NCBI GenBank assembly: GCA_045616445.1 | Contig: JAZLGR010000008.1 | Coordinates: 1 to 22,947 of the forward strand | From: Fimousia sp045616445 | GTDB taxonomy: Bacteria > Bacillota > Clostridia > Lachnospirales > Lachnospiraceae | Length of the DNA: 22,947 bases | Direction: 5' to 3' | Shown: piece by piece, positions 8,005-15,288 of the stretch | Position numbering within the stretch: position 1 is the stretch's first letter | Layout: each line of letters starts with the position of its first letter | Position numbers and translations under genes: made by a program | The notes under the pieces: generated by a model | The model's database searches: none | The model's input: the letters and a program-made list of their open reading frames with translations, nothing else | What the model was told of the DNA's origin: nothing

Positions 8005-9282
8005 ATGAATGAAATATTAAACAACAAGATAATAAAATACTTCATGGAAGCACTAAAAGCCCATCTCCATGACAACTCCCAGGTTTCCTGGCAGCAGGAT
8101 ATCGCACTCGAGGAGTGGGGGGGACTTTTTAATCTGGCCATGCGTCAGAAAGTGTTATCCATGATCTATGAGGCGACATATGGCTGCACTGCTTTTTTAC
8201 CACATGCAGGTATGTTGCAGCAGATGGGACTGAAGCAACAGGTGATGATGAGTGTGTTCAATCAGACGATCATGACCAAGGAATTTTTAGAACTGTATCA
8301 GGAATTGAATACACAGGGGATTCATCCTATTGTAGTAAAAGGAATTCTGTGTAGGGACATCTTCCCAATGCCAGATCACAGACCATCGGGAGATGAAGAT
8401 ATCATCGTTCTGCCAGATGAATGGAATGCATGTCAGAAGACATTGAAGGACCTTGGTATGGTTTTAACCTCAAACCATGAGAACGATGCTGTTGAAAGTT
8501 CTGAAGAGCTTGCCTATGGCAGAAAGGGAAGCCCAATCTATATTGAAGCGCACAACGGCTTATTCGTCTCCTCATCTGAAGCATATGGTGAGCTGAATGA
8601 ACTATTTGCCGGATATGAAGAACGAACCATGGAAGTGGAGATACAGGGCGTGAAGATCCGTTCCCTTTCTTATACGGATCATTTTGCTTACCTTGTGTTA
8701 CATGCCTTTAAGCATTTTCTGCACAGCGGATTTGGTATCCGTCAGGTGTGTGACGTAATTCTCTATGGATTAACTTATAAAGATGAGATTGACTGGGACA
8801 ATGCCATGGAGCTGCTTTCCAAAGCAAGGGCGGACCAGTTTACTTTGGCGATGTTTGCCATCGGAGAGAAGTATCTGGATTTTGATATGGACTCCATTCC
8901 ATTGCCAGATTCTTATCAGGCGATGGATGTAGATCCGGATCCGATGCTTGATGATCTCCTTTCAGGTGGAATCTATGGTGCCACCGATGCCGCCAGACAG
9001 CACAGCAGCAATATCACGTTAAGTGCTGTGATTGAGAGCAAAAAGGGTAAGAAGAGCAGTAAGGCCTCTGGCGTGATTGCATCTGTATTCAGACCGTTAT
9101 CTTATATGAAGAAGGGATATCCATTCCTTGAGAAAGCGCCATATCTACTGCCACTAGCCTGGATCCTTCGCGTGAAGGACTATCTTAAACGAAACGAAGA
9201 TTCTACGCAGAGTGTTACAGATAGTATGAAGATTGGTAATGAACGTGTGGAACTGTTAAGAGAGTATGATATTATAGACTAA
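8005..9282 (+). CDS. NTP_transf_5-family nucleotidyltransferase-like protein
   Basis: A 425-aa soluble protein of the uncharacterised nucleotidyltransferase family NTP_transf_5. The evidence is VVKGILCRDIF at about 110-120, then RPSGDEDIIV at 126-135, where the two acidic residues match the metal-binding DxD-like pattern of the fold. A later H...LHAFKHFLHSGFGIRQVCDV block lies near 229-253. Homologues sit in surface polysaccharide loci and in some RiPP (lasso-peptide) clusters; both contexts are present here. The substrate is unknown. It is the first gene of an operon with a membrane-anchored protein and two BY-kinases. The ATG at 8005 has no clear ribosome binding site and the frame closes at 7977, so the start, or a nearly leaderless transcript, is uncertain. 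Confidence 0.8.
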   Translation: MNEILNNKIIKYFMEALKAHLHDNSQVSWQQDIALEEWGGLFNLAMRQKVLSMIYEATYGCTAFLPHAGMLQQMGLKQQVMMSVFNQTIMTKEFLELYQELNTQGIHPIVVKGILCRDIFPMPDHRPSGDEDIIVLPDEWNACQKTLKDLGMVLTSNHENDAVESSEELAYGRKGSPIYIEAHNGLFVSSSEAYGELNELFAGYEERTMEVEIQGVKIRSLSYTDHFAYLVLHAFKHFLHSGFGIRQVCDVILYGLTYKDEIDWDNAMELLSKARADQFTLAMFAIGEKYLDFDMDSIPLPDSYQAMDVDPDPMLDDLLSGGIYGATDAARQHSSNITLSAVIESKKGKKSSKASGVIASVFRPLSYMKKGYPFLEKAPYLLPLAWILRVKDYLKRNEDSTQSVTDSMKIGNERVELLREYDIID

Positions 9283-9318
9283 TTATTCGGGCCCTGAAAA
9301 CCCTATGGAGGATAATAA

Positions 9319-10128
9319 ATGAAATATGAAAGAAGAATCGTTCTGGTTCTGGCTGGACTATTGATCGTATTGTATATAGGATTTTTGTATCTTTATGGCA
9401 GAGATACCAATAGTGCGCCGGTCATTACATTTGACAAGGATGTGATTACGGTAAAGGCCAATCAGAAACAGAAGAAATTGTTGAAAGGGGTAACTGCAAC
9501 CGATGCAGAGGATGGAGACCTGACGAAGGATGTCATTATAGATAATATCTCTCCATTCAACTCAGAAGGTGAGCGTATGATTACCTATGTGGTTTTCGAC
9601 CACGATAACCAATGCACTGTGGCTACCCGCATGGTGAAGTATAAGAATTATAAGAAACCAGTGATCAAAATCACGGACTCACTGGTAGGGTCTTCTCTGT
9701 CCATCACCAAGATCAATCGCCTTGTTCAGGCAAAAAGCTGTGTAGATGGCGACATCAGTACCAACTTAGAAATCAAACCGGGCGACTTCGATGATAACAA
9801 GCTCCCATTGAAGATAAGTGTCAGCGACAGTACTGGCACAGAATCCGTGTTGGAATGTGTATATGACTATGACAATGCGCCTTATTCAGCAGATATTGTG
9901 CTGAAGCAGTATATTATCTACCTGAAATTAGGAGAGACAACCAACCTAATGAAGAATGTAAAAACTGTTATGATTGGTAATCATGAAGATGAAGAATTAA
10001 TGAAGAATATCTCAATCCGTCGTGGGAAGCTTGATCTTACGAAGAAAGGTACTTACGAGATTTACTATTCTTTGAATAAAGAAACTTATTATACTGCTAA
10101 GTGCAAAGCCTTAGTGGTAGTCTACTAG
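9319..10128 (+). CDS. Membrane-anchored Ig-like (DUF5011-type) protein, copy 1
   Basis: A 269-aa protein with one N-terminal membrane segment (about 7-26) and a predicted extracellular remainder. That part contains bacterial Ig-like/DUF5011-style units. The pattern PVITFDKDVITVKAN then GVTATDAEDGDLTKDV is the usual 'ATDaeDGDlT' signature, repeated more weakly near VQAKSCVDGDIS. A GGAGG precedes the ATG. It lies 36 bases after the nucleotidyltransferase and 10 bases before the first BY-kinase, so it probably belongs to the polysaccharide-control operon as an envelope accessory protein. A second copy of the same length lies at 21861-22670, about 72% identical by hand count without gaps. No enzymatic motif was seen. 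Confidence 0.8.
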   Translation: MKYERRIVLVLAGLLIVLYIGFLYLYGRDTNSAPVITFDKDVITVKANQKQKKLLKGVTATDAEDGDLTKDVIIDNISPFNSEGERMITYVVFDHDNQCTVATRMVKYKNYKKPVIKITDSLVGSSLSITKINRLVQAKSCVDGDISTNLEIKPGDFDDNKLPLKISVSDSTGTESVLECVYDYDNAPYSADIVLKQYIIYLKLGETTNLMKNVKTVMIGNHEDEELMKNISIRRGKLDLTKKGTYEIYYSLNKETYYTAKCKALVVVY

Positions 10129-10138
10129 GAGGTGTGGT

Positions 10139-11491
10139 ATGAATCAGAAGAATTCCCAGGGCATCTCCTGGATGGAATATATATTCAACTTTACATTGGA
10201 TGTATTGCAGTACTGGCATCGCATCTTACTATGCGCGGTATTCGTGGCAGTTGTGGGCAGTGTCATCATGACTGTAACATACAAACCAACATACAGGACA
10301 GAAGCATCGGTCATCATCAATTCTGATATTTATGATGGTGAAGAGAATCTCTCCGAGGTTCCAGAAGCTCTTTCCTATGTGTTGAAGAGCAATCTGTTCT
10401 TAGACAGAATCAAAAAAGATATGAAGATGGATGACATCAATGGAAGCTTCAATGTGGAAGGGATGACGGGAACCAACGTCATCAAGATTTCTGCGACAGC
10501 ATCCTCCCCACGTGTGTCCTATCGCATGATGTACTTTATGCTGAAACGATACAAATCAGCCATGAAGAACGTGGTTGGAGATATGTCATTCCGTATTATT
10601 GATAATATTGATGTACCAACTGCTCCGATCAATCCATTGAATGCAAAGAGGAATCTGATTATCTTTGGTGCCATCGGTGCACTGCTGATGACAGCAGCCC
10701 TTGTTATGAAATCTTATCTCCGTGATTCCATCAAGAGTCGCAGTGATGTCAAAGAGAAGCTTCAGGTACGAATGCTTGCTGACATCGCGACTGAATCTAA
10801 GTGGACATTTAAAGGTAGAAAACCGATAAAGAAGAGAGGTCTTCTTGTGACCCAATTATCCACCAGTTTTAGCTTTGTGGAGACAATGAAACGTCTGGCA
10901 ACCAGATTCGAAGTCATCGCCCAGAAGAATGGCTATAAGACAGTATTAGTCAATTCCACATGGGAAGATGAAGGGAAAACCTCAGTTATTGCGAACCTGG
11001 CAATTACATTAGCTCAGATGAACCGCAAGGTTCTCATCGTAGATACTGACTTTGGTAAACCAGCACTGAATAAAATCTTAAGTGCTGAACCAGAGCATGG
11101 GTTAGAAGAAGTGCTTCACGGTTCAGTGACATTCGATCAGGTCATTGTGAAGAATAAGAAACTGAAGCTTGATTGTGTCTACGTGAAAGAAGTGATTTCT
11201 GATGCTACAGAGCTACTTGAAGGGGATAAATTAAAAGAATGTTTTGACTCTGTCAGAGATCAGTATGACTATATCCTGATCGATACACCGCCATCCAGCT
11301 TTATTGGCATGGCGAATATCATCGCACAGCACTGCGATGGTGTAATTCTGGTAGCTCGTCAGAACTTTGCTCCGACAGTATTGATCAACCGAACCATCGA
11401 GAATTTCCTTGCCCAGGAAACACCAGTCATCGGATGTGTATTAAATAGAAGTATGCCTCGTTTTGGACATTCCAGACGTGGGTATGAGTAA
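10139..11491 (+). CDS. Wzz / BY-kinase fusion with intact P-loop, no tyrosine cluster
   Basis: A 450-aa polysaccharide co-polymerase-type protein. Membrane segments lie near 29-46 and 172-190 and bracket a Wzz-like extracytoplasmic part. A cytoplasmic BY-kinase domain spans about 235-435. Walker A WEDEGKTS has Lys280 and Thr281, Walker A' VLIVDTDFGKP is at 298-308, and Walker B YILIDTPPS is at 378-386. BY-kinases autophosphorylate a C-terminal tyrosine cluster to control export or chain length of capsule and EPS. Here the tail is only NRSMPRFGHSRRGYE, with a single tyrosine. The usual arginine of Walker A' is replaced by glycine. The start is supported by AGGAGGTG. It overlaps neither neighbour and precedes its paralogue by 12 bases. 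Confidence 0.88.
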   Translation: MNQKNSQGISWMEYIFNFTLDVLQYWHRILLCAVFVAVVGSVIMTVTYKPTYRTEASVIINSDIYDGEENLSEVPEALSYVLKSNLFLDRIKKDMKMDDINGSFNVEGMTGTNVIKISATASSPRVSYRMMYFMLKRYKSAMKNVVGDMSFRIIDNIDVPTAPINPLNAKRNLIIFGAIGALLMTAALVMKSYLRDSIKSRSDVKEKLQVRMLADIATESKWTFKGRKPIKKRGLLVTQLSTSFSFVETMKRLATRFEVIAQKNGYKTVLVNSTWEDEGKTSVIANLAITLAQMNRKVLIVDTDFGKPALNKILSAEPEHGLEEVLHGSVTFDQVIVKNKKLKLDCVYVKEVISDATELLEGDKLKECFDSVRDQYDYILIDTPPSSFIGMANIIAQHCDGVILVARQNFAPTVLINRTIENFLAQETPVIGCVLNRSMPRFGHSRRGYE

Positions 11492-11503
11492 GGAGGGACA
11501 GGT

Positions 11504-13021
11504 ATGAACAATCAGGATACAAAAAATCATGATCAGAATGAAGAATTGATCGATATCGTCGACCTCCTTGAGAAGGGCATGTTCATGGTCCTGCGCACAC
11601 TTAAGTATTTTATCTTGGTATTCATCATCGGAATGCTAATCTGTGCTGCAGTGACACACTTTACGTATAACAAACAGTATAGTCTGGAGGCAACATTTGC
11701 CGTGACTGATTCCATGAAGGAACGAACCAGCTATAAGGACAATGCAGAAGCTTGTGAGAAGCTTTTTGGGGATCACGGCAATGCGGTAACATCTGAGATT
11801 ATGCGCTCCTCTATGTGCAATGAGATGGGAGTGCCATATCTCCCGGCAGAGTTGATTGCAGAGCGAATTGGTTCTACCAACTTATTTACCGTAAAAGTGG
11901 TATCCCAGGATCAGGATGCGGTTGTGAAAGAGATGCAGGCCTTCTTAGACAGCTATGCCAAAGTATTCCGTATTACTTTGTTCGATGCGGACTTAACCAT
12001 GATTGAAAAGCCGGCTAAGGAAGCGAAGGTATATAATCAGCCTCCATTTATTCCGAATATGAAGAAAGCAGCCATGCTGCTTGGAGCAGCTTATCTTGGA
12101 TTCCTAGCATTATATGTATTCATGCATCAGACCATCAATACGGAAGAAGATATCAAACTTCATCTTCGAACAAGATGTCTGGGATCCCTGCCATTCATCC
12201 GTATGGGTAAAGCGACACCAATGCCGATCATCTCTCGTGATGATTCCAGGTTCTACGATATGAAGGAAGCAATCCGTGGTATTCGTCGTGGCATCGAACG
12301 CTATGTAAAGAAGCATCCAGCGAAGACATTCGTTATTGCAAGCTCCCAGACAGGAGAAGGAAGTTCCGTAGCAGCAGCGAACTTAAGTATCTCTCTGGCT
12401 CAGAAGGGGTATAAGACAGCACTTCTTGACCTAGATCTTCGAAAACCAAGCCAGTATACCAATCTCCATCTGACAGAAGAGATGAAGATGGATGACAGCT
12501 GTGGTTTAACAGTACTTGGAACAACAATTAGTGGTTACCATACATCGAATCACTATGGTAATGACGTCTATTGTGTGAGAGAATCCTCAGATATGGCACT
12601 GGAAGTGCTTGTATCATCAGAAATCGAAGAATGGTTGGAAGGACTGAAGAAGAAGTATGACTATGTCATCATCGATACCAGCCCGATCCTTCTGGTAGAA
12701 GATGCAGTTGTGCTTGCACGAATTGCAGACCAATGTATCTTCCTTGTAAAACAGGATCAGGTATCCGTTGCCAAGGTAACAGATGCATTCGAGATGATCA
12801 ATCAGTCTTCTGCCAATATCATGGGTGTTATCTTGAATGGTAACAAGAATAGTAGAAGTGGCTATGGTTACGGCTACAACTACGGTTATGGATATGGCTA
12901 TGGTTACGGCTACGGTTATGGATCTGGTGGTTACCGTCATGGCTACGGACATGGCAGTCATGGTTATGGCCATGGATATGGTCAGAACAGACGCCATAAG
13001 AAGAAAAAGAAAGAACAGTAA
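11504..13021 (+). CDS. Wzz / BY-kinase-like fusion with degenerate P-loop and Gly-Tyr tail
   Basis: A 505-aa paralogue with the same layout: membrane segments at about 34-52 and 188-206, and a BY-kinase-like domain from about 250. Walker A' ALLDLDLRKP (306-315) and Walker B YVIIDTSP (387-394) are intact. The Walker A region reads SSQTGEGSS, with Ser287 where the nucleotide-binding lysine of GEGK(S/T) should be, so self-catalysis is doubtful. The tail (453-493) carries 14 tyrosines in Gly-Tyr repeats, then His/Lys-rich residues ending KKKKKEQ. The family tyrosine cluster is the phosphorylation target, so this protein is best read as the phospho-acceptor/co-polymerase partner of the preceding kinase. 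It has a good AGGAGGGA ribosome binding site, and a terminator follows the gene. Confidence 0.88.
   Translation: MNNQDTKNHDQNEELIDIVDLLEKGMFMVLRTLKYFILVFIIGMLICAAVTHFTYNKQYSLEATFAVTDSMKERTSYKDNAEACEKLFGDHGNAVTSEIMRSSMCNEMGVPYLPAELIAERIGSTNLFTVKVVSQDQDAVVKEMQAFLDSYAKVFRITLFDADLTMIEKPAKEAKVYNQPPFIPNMKKAAMLLGAAYLGFLALYVFMHQTINTEEDIKLHLRTRCLGSLPFIRMGKATPMPIISRDDSRFYDMKEAIRGIRRGIERYVKKHPAKTFVIASSQTGEGSSVAAANLSISLAQKGYKTALLDLDLRKPSQYTNLHLTEEMKMDDSCGLTVLGTTISGYHTSNHYGNDVYCVRESSDMALEVLVSSEIEEWLEGLKKKYDYVIIDTSPILLVEDAVVLARIADQCIFLVKQDQVSVAKVTDAFEMINQSSANIMGVILNGNKNSRSGYGYGYNYGYGYGYGYGYGYGSGGYRHGYGHGSHGYGHGYGQNRRHKKKKKEQ
12860..12986 (+). repeat. Low-complexity Gly-Tyr coding repeat
   Basis: Repeated GGCTAC/GGTTAT/GGATAT hexamers code for the Gly-Tyr tail of the second BY-kinase-like protein. 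The unit is six bases (two codons), so slippage would change the number of tyrosines without breaking the frame. Confidence 0.75.
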
Positions 13022-13046
13022 TTTAATTGAATAGATGATTGTAAGG

Positions 13047-13078
13047 ACCAGCTCCCATGATTTGGGGGCTGGTTTTTA
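13047..13078 (+). terminator. Rho-independent terminator after the BY-kinase operon
   Basis: An 11-bp stem (13047-13057 with 13063-13073, one G-T pair) around loop TGATT, followed by a run of T's. It ends the operon beginning at 8005. Confidence 0.88.
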
Positions 13079-13111
13079 TGATAAATATTATAAGATATAT
13101 AAAAAAATATA

Positions 13112-13140
13112 TTATAAAGAGTAGAATTATGTGATATAAT
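13112..13140 (+). promoter_or_regulatory. Probable promoter of the radical-SAM peptide operon
   Basis: A perfect TATAAT at 13135-13140, preceded by TGTG (extended -10 character), with a weak TTATAA at 13112-13117 at 17-base spacing. It lies in a very AT-rich stretch between the upstream terminator and the PqqD-like gene, whose AAAGGAG is at 13170-13176. No operator is obvious. Confidence 0.55.
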
Positions 13141-13182
13141 GTGTTAGTTGCTAAAAATATGTAATTTCGAAAGGAGAATCAT

Positions 13183-13449
13183 ATGAAAGTGACAAAAGAT
13201 TTTATTCTAAGACAGATTGCTGGAGAGCATATTCTTATTCCAGTGGGAGAAGCAGCACTTTCGATTCATGGCATGATTACGATGACTGAAAGCGGTGTAC
13301 TCTTATGGGAAGAATTACAGACAGGATGCTCCAAGGAACAGCTGATTGAGACAATACTGGCAGAATATGATGTCAATAGAGAAACTGCCGAAAAGGATGT
13401 GGAAGCATTCTTGCAGAAGCTTAATCAACGGGGAATTCTGGAGGTGTAA
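13183..13449 (+). CDS. PqqD-family peptide-binding protein (RiPP recognition element)
   Basis: An 88-aa protein with the PqqD pattern: a beta-rich N-terminal half with a (V/I)PVGEAALSIHGMITMTESGVLLWEEL core, then helices (SKEQLIETILAEYDVNRETAEKDVEAFLQKL) and a short GILEV strand. PqqD domains bind the leader of a ribosomal precursor peptide and present it to a radical SAM enzyme, and both partners are encoded downstream. It is the first gene after the promoter, with AAAGGAG at normal spacing. Its last codons carry the GGAGGTG that serves the next gene, two bases on. The length is normal for a stand-alone PqqD protein. Confidence 0.85.
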   Translation: MKVTKDFILRQIAGEHILIPVGEAALSIHGMITMTESGVLLWEELQTGCSKEQLIETILAEYDVNRETAEKDVEAFLQKLNQRGILEV

Positions 13450-13451
13450 GA

Positions 13452-14126
13452 ATGGGAAAAAAACATACAATTATGATAATTGGTATTGTACTTGTTCTTG
13501 CATTAATCGGAATCTTTGGAATTGCAAGATTCCAGAAAACTGTGGATCTGCCATATCAGGCTGATCAGAAGGATGGGAACCTGGAAATCAGTTCTTTATA
13601 TCAGTTTATTGGACCAAATCCAGACTGTAATGATGAGCAGGGAGAAGATGTGGCATCCTTAACTGTAACAAATCCAGAAGGGAATAAGTATATGAAGGAA
13701 GCGTCTATTGTTGTAACCATGAAGGACAAGTCCCACTATGAATTTAAATTAGAACATATTCCGGCTGGCAAGACAGTTCAGGTTTTTGATCAGAACAATG
13801 CTACGTATGTTCCAAGCGATGAAAGTGGGAAAGAGAATGCGATTAAATCAATTAAAGTGAAGACAGAGTTTTCTGAAACTAATGGTATTGATGAGAATCA
13901 TTACACTGTCCAGGTTAATCCCAATGAGACAGAAGTGACAGTTACCAACATCTCAGATCAGGATGAGAAAGATGTTACAGTACGCTGTCATACATTCTTC
14001 GATGGTGGATACTATGGTGGCAGAGCATATGAATATAAGATACCTGAGCTAAAAGCTGGTTCCAGCATGACATTTGACGCGACAGAATGCTATATCGGAA
14101 CAGCCGAAGCAGTCTGTATAGAATAG
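13452..14126 (+). CDS. Membrane-anchored protein of unknown function in the RiPP operon
   Basis: A 224-aa protein with a basic start (MGKKH) and one membrane segment at about 7-26, then an extracytoplasmic, mostly beta region. Two weakly similar segments can be made out: about 70-115 (ASLTVTNPEG...IPAGKTVQVF) and about 155-212 (VTVTNISDQDEKDVTV...IPELKAGSSMTF). Their 'TNxSD..D..V' and 'IPxLKAGxS' words recall FxLYD-type Ig-like domains, but I would not assign the family. Three cysteines lie in the C-terminal third (VRC, TEC, VCIE) and one lies near NPDC. It sits between the PqqD-like gene and the precursor in one transcript, so a role in display, docking or processing of the peptide at the cell surface is conceivable. 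Confidence 0.75.
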   Translation: MGKKHTIMIIGIVLVLALIGIFGIARFQKTVDLPYQADQKDGNLEISSLYQFIGPNPDCNDEQGEDVASLTVTNPEGNKYMKEASIVVTMKDKSHYEFKLEHIPAGKTVQVFDQNNATYVPSDESGKENAIKSIKVKTEFSETNGIDENHYTVQVNPNETEVTVTNISDQDEKDVTVRCHTFFDGGYYGGRAYEYKIPELKAGSSMTFDATECYIGTAEAVCIE

Positions 14127-14164
14127 GGGAAAGAAAATAATAGAAAAGGAGGATATCAATAGGA

Positions 14165-14419
14165 ATGAAACAATACATTAAGCCGGATTTATATTATGAG
14201 AACTTTGAATTAAGTAATCATGTTGCGAGCTGTAGTGTAGCGGATAGTGATGAAAAATCATCTACCAATGCGACAACGGGTGAGAACTGCACTTATGAAC
14301 TGGTGGAATCTTTAACATATTTTGTCTCTGATAATGGATTATGTGACGTTAAATATGACGAATTTGAAGAATATTGCTACCAGACAGGCATAGATGGTTA
14401 CAATTTCTTCTCATCATAA
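14165..14419 (+). CDS. Candidate RiPP precursor peptide, four cysteines
   Basis: An 84-aa acidic peptide. The N-terminus MKQYIKPDLYYENFELSNHV followed by ASCS looks like the Clostridia leader type 'KPxLxYENFELSxxIA-C', which often lies beside PqqD/radical SAM genes. The remainder, about 60 residues, is rich in Ser, Thr, Asp and Glu and holds Cys42, Cys60 and Cys71 besides Cys23; it ends NFFSS. There is no export signal or membrane segment. AAGGAGG lies about twelve bases before the ATG, a long spacing, with a second AGGA directly ahead. The gene is followed at once by the HprK-like gene. The precursor role is inferred from size, leader pattern and neighbours; the modification, and any leader cleavage site, are not known. 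Confidence 0.75.
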   Translation: MKQYIKPDLYYENFELSNHVASCSVADSDEKSSTNATTGENCTYELVESLTYFVSDNGLCDVKYDEFEEYCYQTGIDGYNFFSS

Positions 14420-14423
14420 AATC

Positions 14424-15287
14424 ATGGTTTGTAATACATTTCAGATTGCCGAGATTGTGCTTAACTTAATGTCGGAACAAAAGATTAGAATCACAAAACC
14501 ATTCTTTGAGTTTGTCACAGATTGTGAGAAACAGTATCAGATTCAGGTTGAGACAACAGATTCTATTGAAACTTTAGGGAAGAAAGTGATCTATACAAGT
14601 GATATATTCCACGTGACAGATGCACCGGTAGAAGAACGAGTCTTTTATAAAGATACTACACAGGGAAGACAGGCTTATGCCGTTGGAACTTATGATTATG
14701 AGGATAAAACCATTCGAATAAAGTATCTGAAGGAGCATGAAGAGAATTTCTCAGAGACTGGGAATACATTCTTCCACATTGGATGGGAGACCATTCTTTT
14801 ACATGAAGATCGGCTGATTCTTCATAGTTGTTTTGTAGATACTAAGTTTGGTGGGATTCTATTCTCTGGTAATTCCGGTATTGGGAAATCATCACAAGGG
14901 AATCTTTGGACCAGATACGAGGAAGCAGAAGTCATCAATGGCGATCGAACAATACTTTATAAAAAGAAAGACGGATGGTACGGATATGGATCACCCTATG
15001 CCGGATCATCAAGAATATATAAGAATCAATCAAGTAAGATTTGTGCAGTTATAATGCTTGCACAGTCATCAGAAAACAAAATCAGACGACTAAGCAAGAT
15101 TCAGGCATTCCAGAAAGTTTTTGCACAGATGACAGTGAACAGTTGGAATCGAAGTTATGTGTCAAAGACTATGGATTTAGTGGAAACATTCATTCAGGAT
15201 ATTCCTGTCTATGAATTATCCTGTACACCAGATCAACGAGCAGTCGAAACACTAAAAGCAATCATGAAACAGGGAGGAGAGGCATAA
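14424..15287 (+). CDS. HprK-like P-loop kinase of the RiPP operon
   Basis: A 287-aa protein with the HPr-kinase/PEP-carboxykinase-like fold signature: LHSCFVDTKFGGILFSGNSG, then IGKSS (P-loop at about 149-157) and INGDRTILYKK around 171-181. The adjacent conserved residues match HprK homologues in RiPP and polysaccharide loci, not true carbon-catabolite HprK. One such homologue phosphorylates a serine of a lasso-peptide precursor. Here the precursor is encoded immediately before, ending Ser-Ser, and is a plausible substrate. The frame also opens at an ATG at 14394 inside the precursor gene. I prefer 14424 because it lies four bases after the precursor stop and gives the usual short lead into FQIAEIVL. 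Neither start has a good ribosome binding site, so coupling is likely. Confidence 0.78.
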   Translation: MVCNTFQIAEIVLNLMSEQKIRITKPFFEFVTDCEKQYQIQVETTDSIETLGKKVIYTSDIFHVTDAPVEERVFYKDTTQGRQAYAVGTYDYEDKTIRIKYLKEHEENFSETGNTFFHIGWETILLHEDRLILHSCFVDTKFGGILFSGNSGIGKSSQGNLWTRYEEAEVINGDRTILYKKKDGWYGYGSPYAGSSRIYKNQSSKICAVIMLAQSSENKIRRLSKIQAFQKVFAQMTVNSWNRSYVSKTMDLVETFIQDIPVYELSCTPDQRAVETLKAIMKQGGEA

Positions 15288-15288
15288 G

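Noticed and set aside
12617..12997. A 126-codon minus-strand reading frame
   Set aside because: It is a shadow of the Gly-Tyr repeats and Walker B region of the second BY-kinase-like gene; its repetitive Val/Ile/Thr composition is what the complement of Tyr/Gly codons gives.
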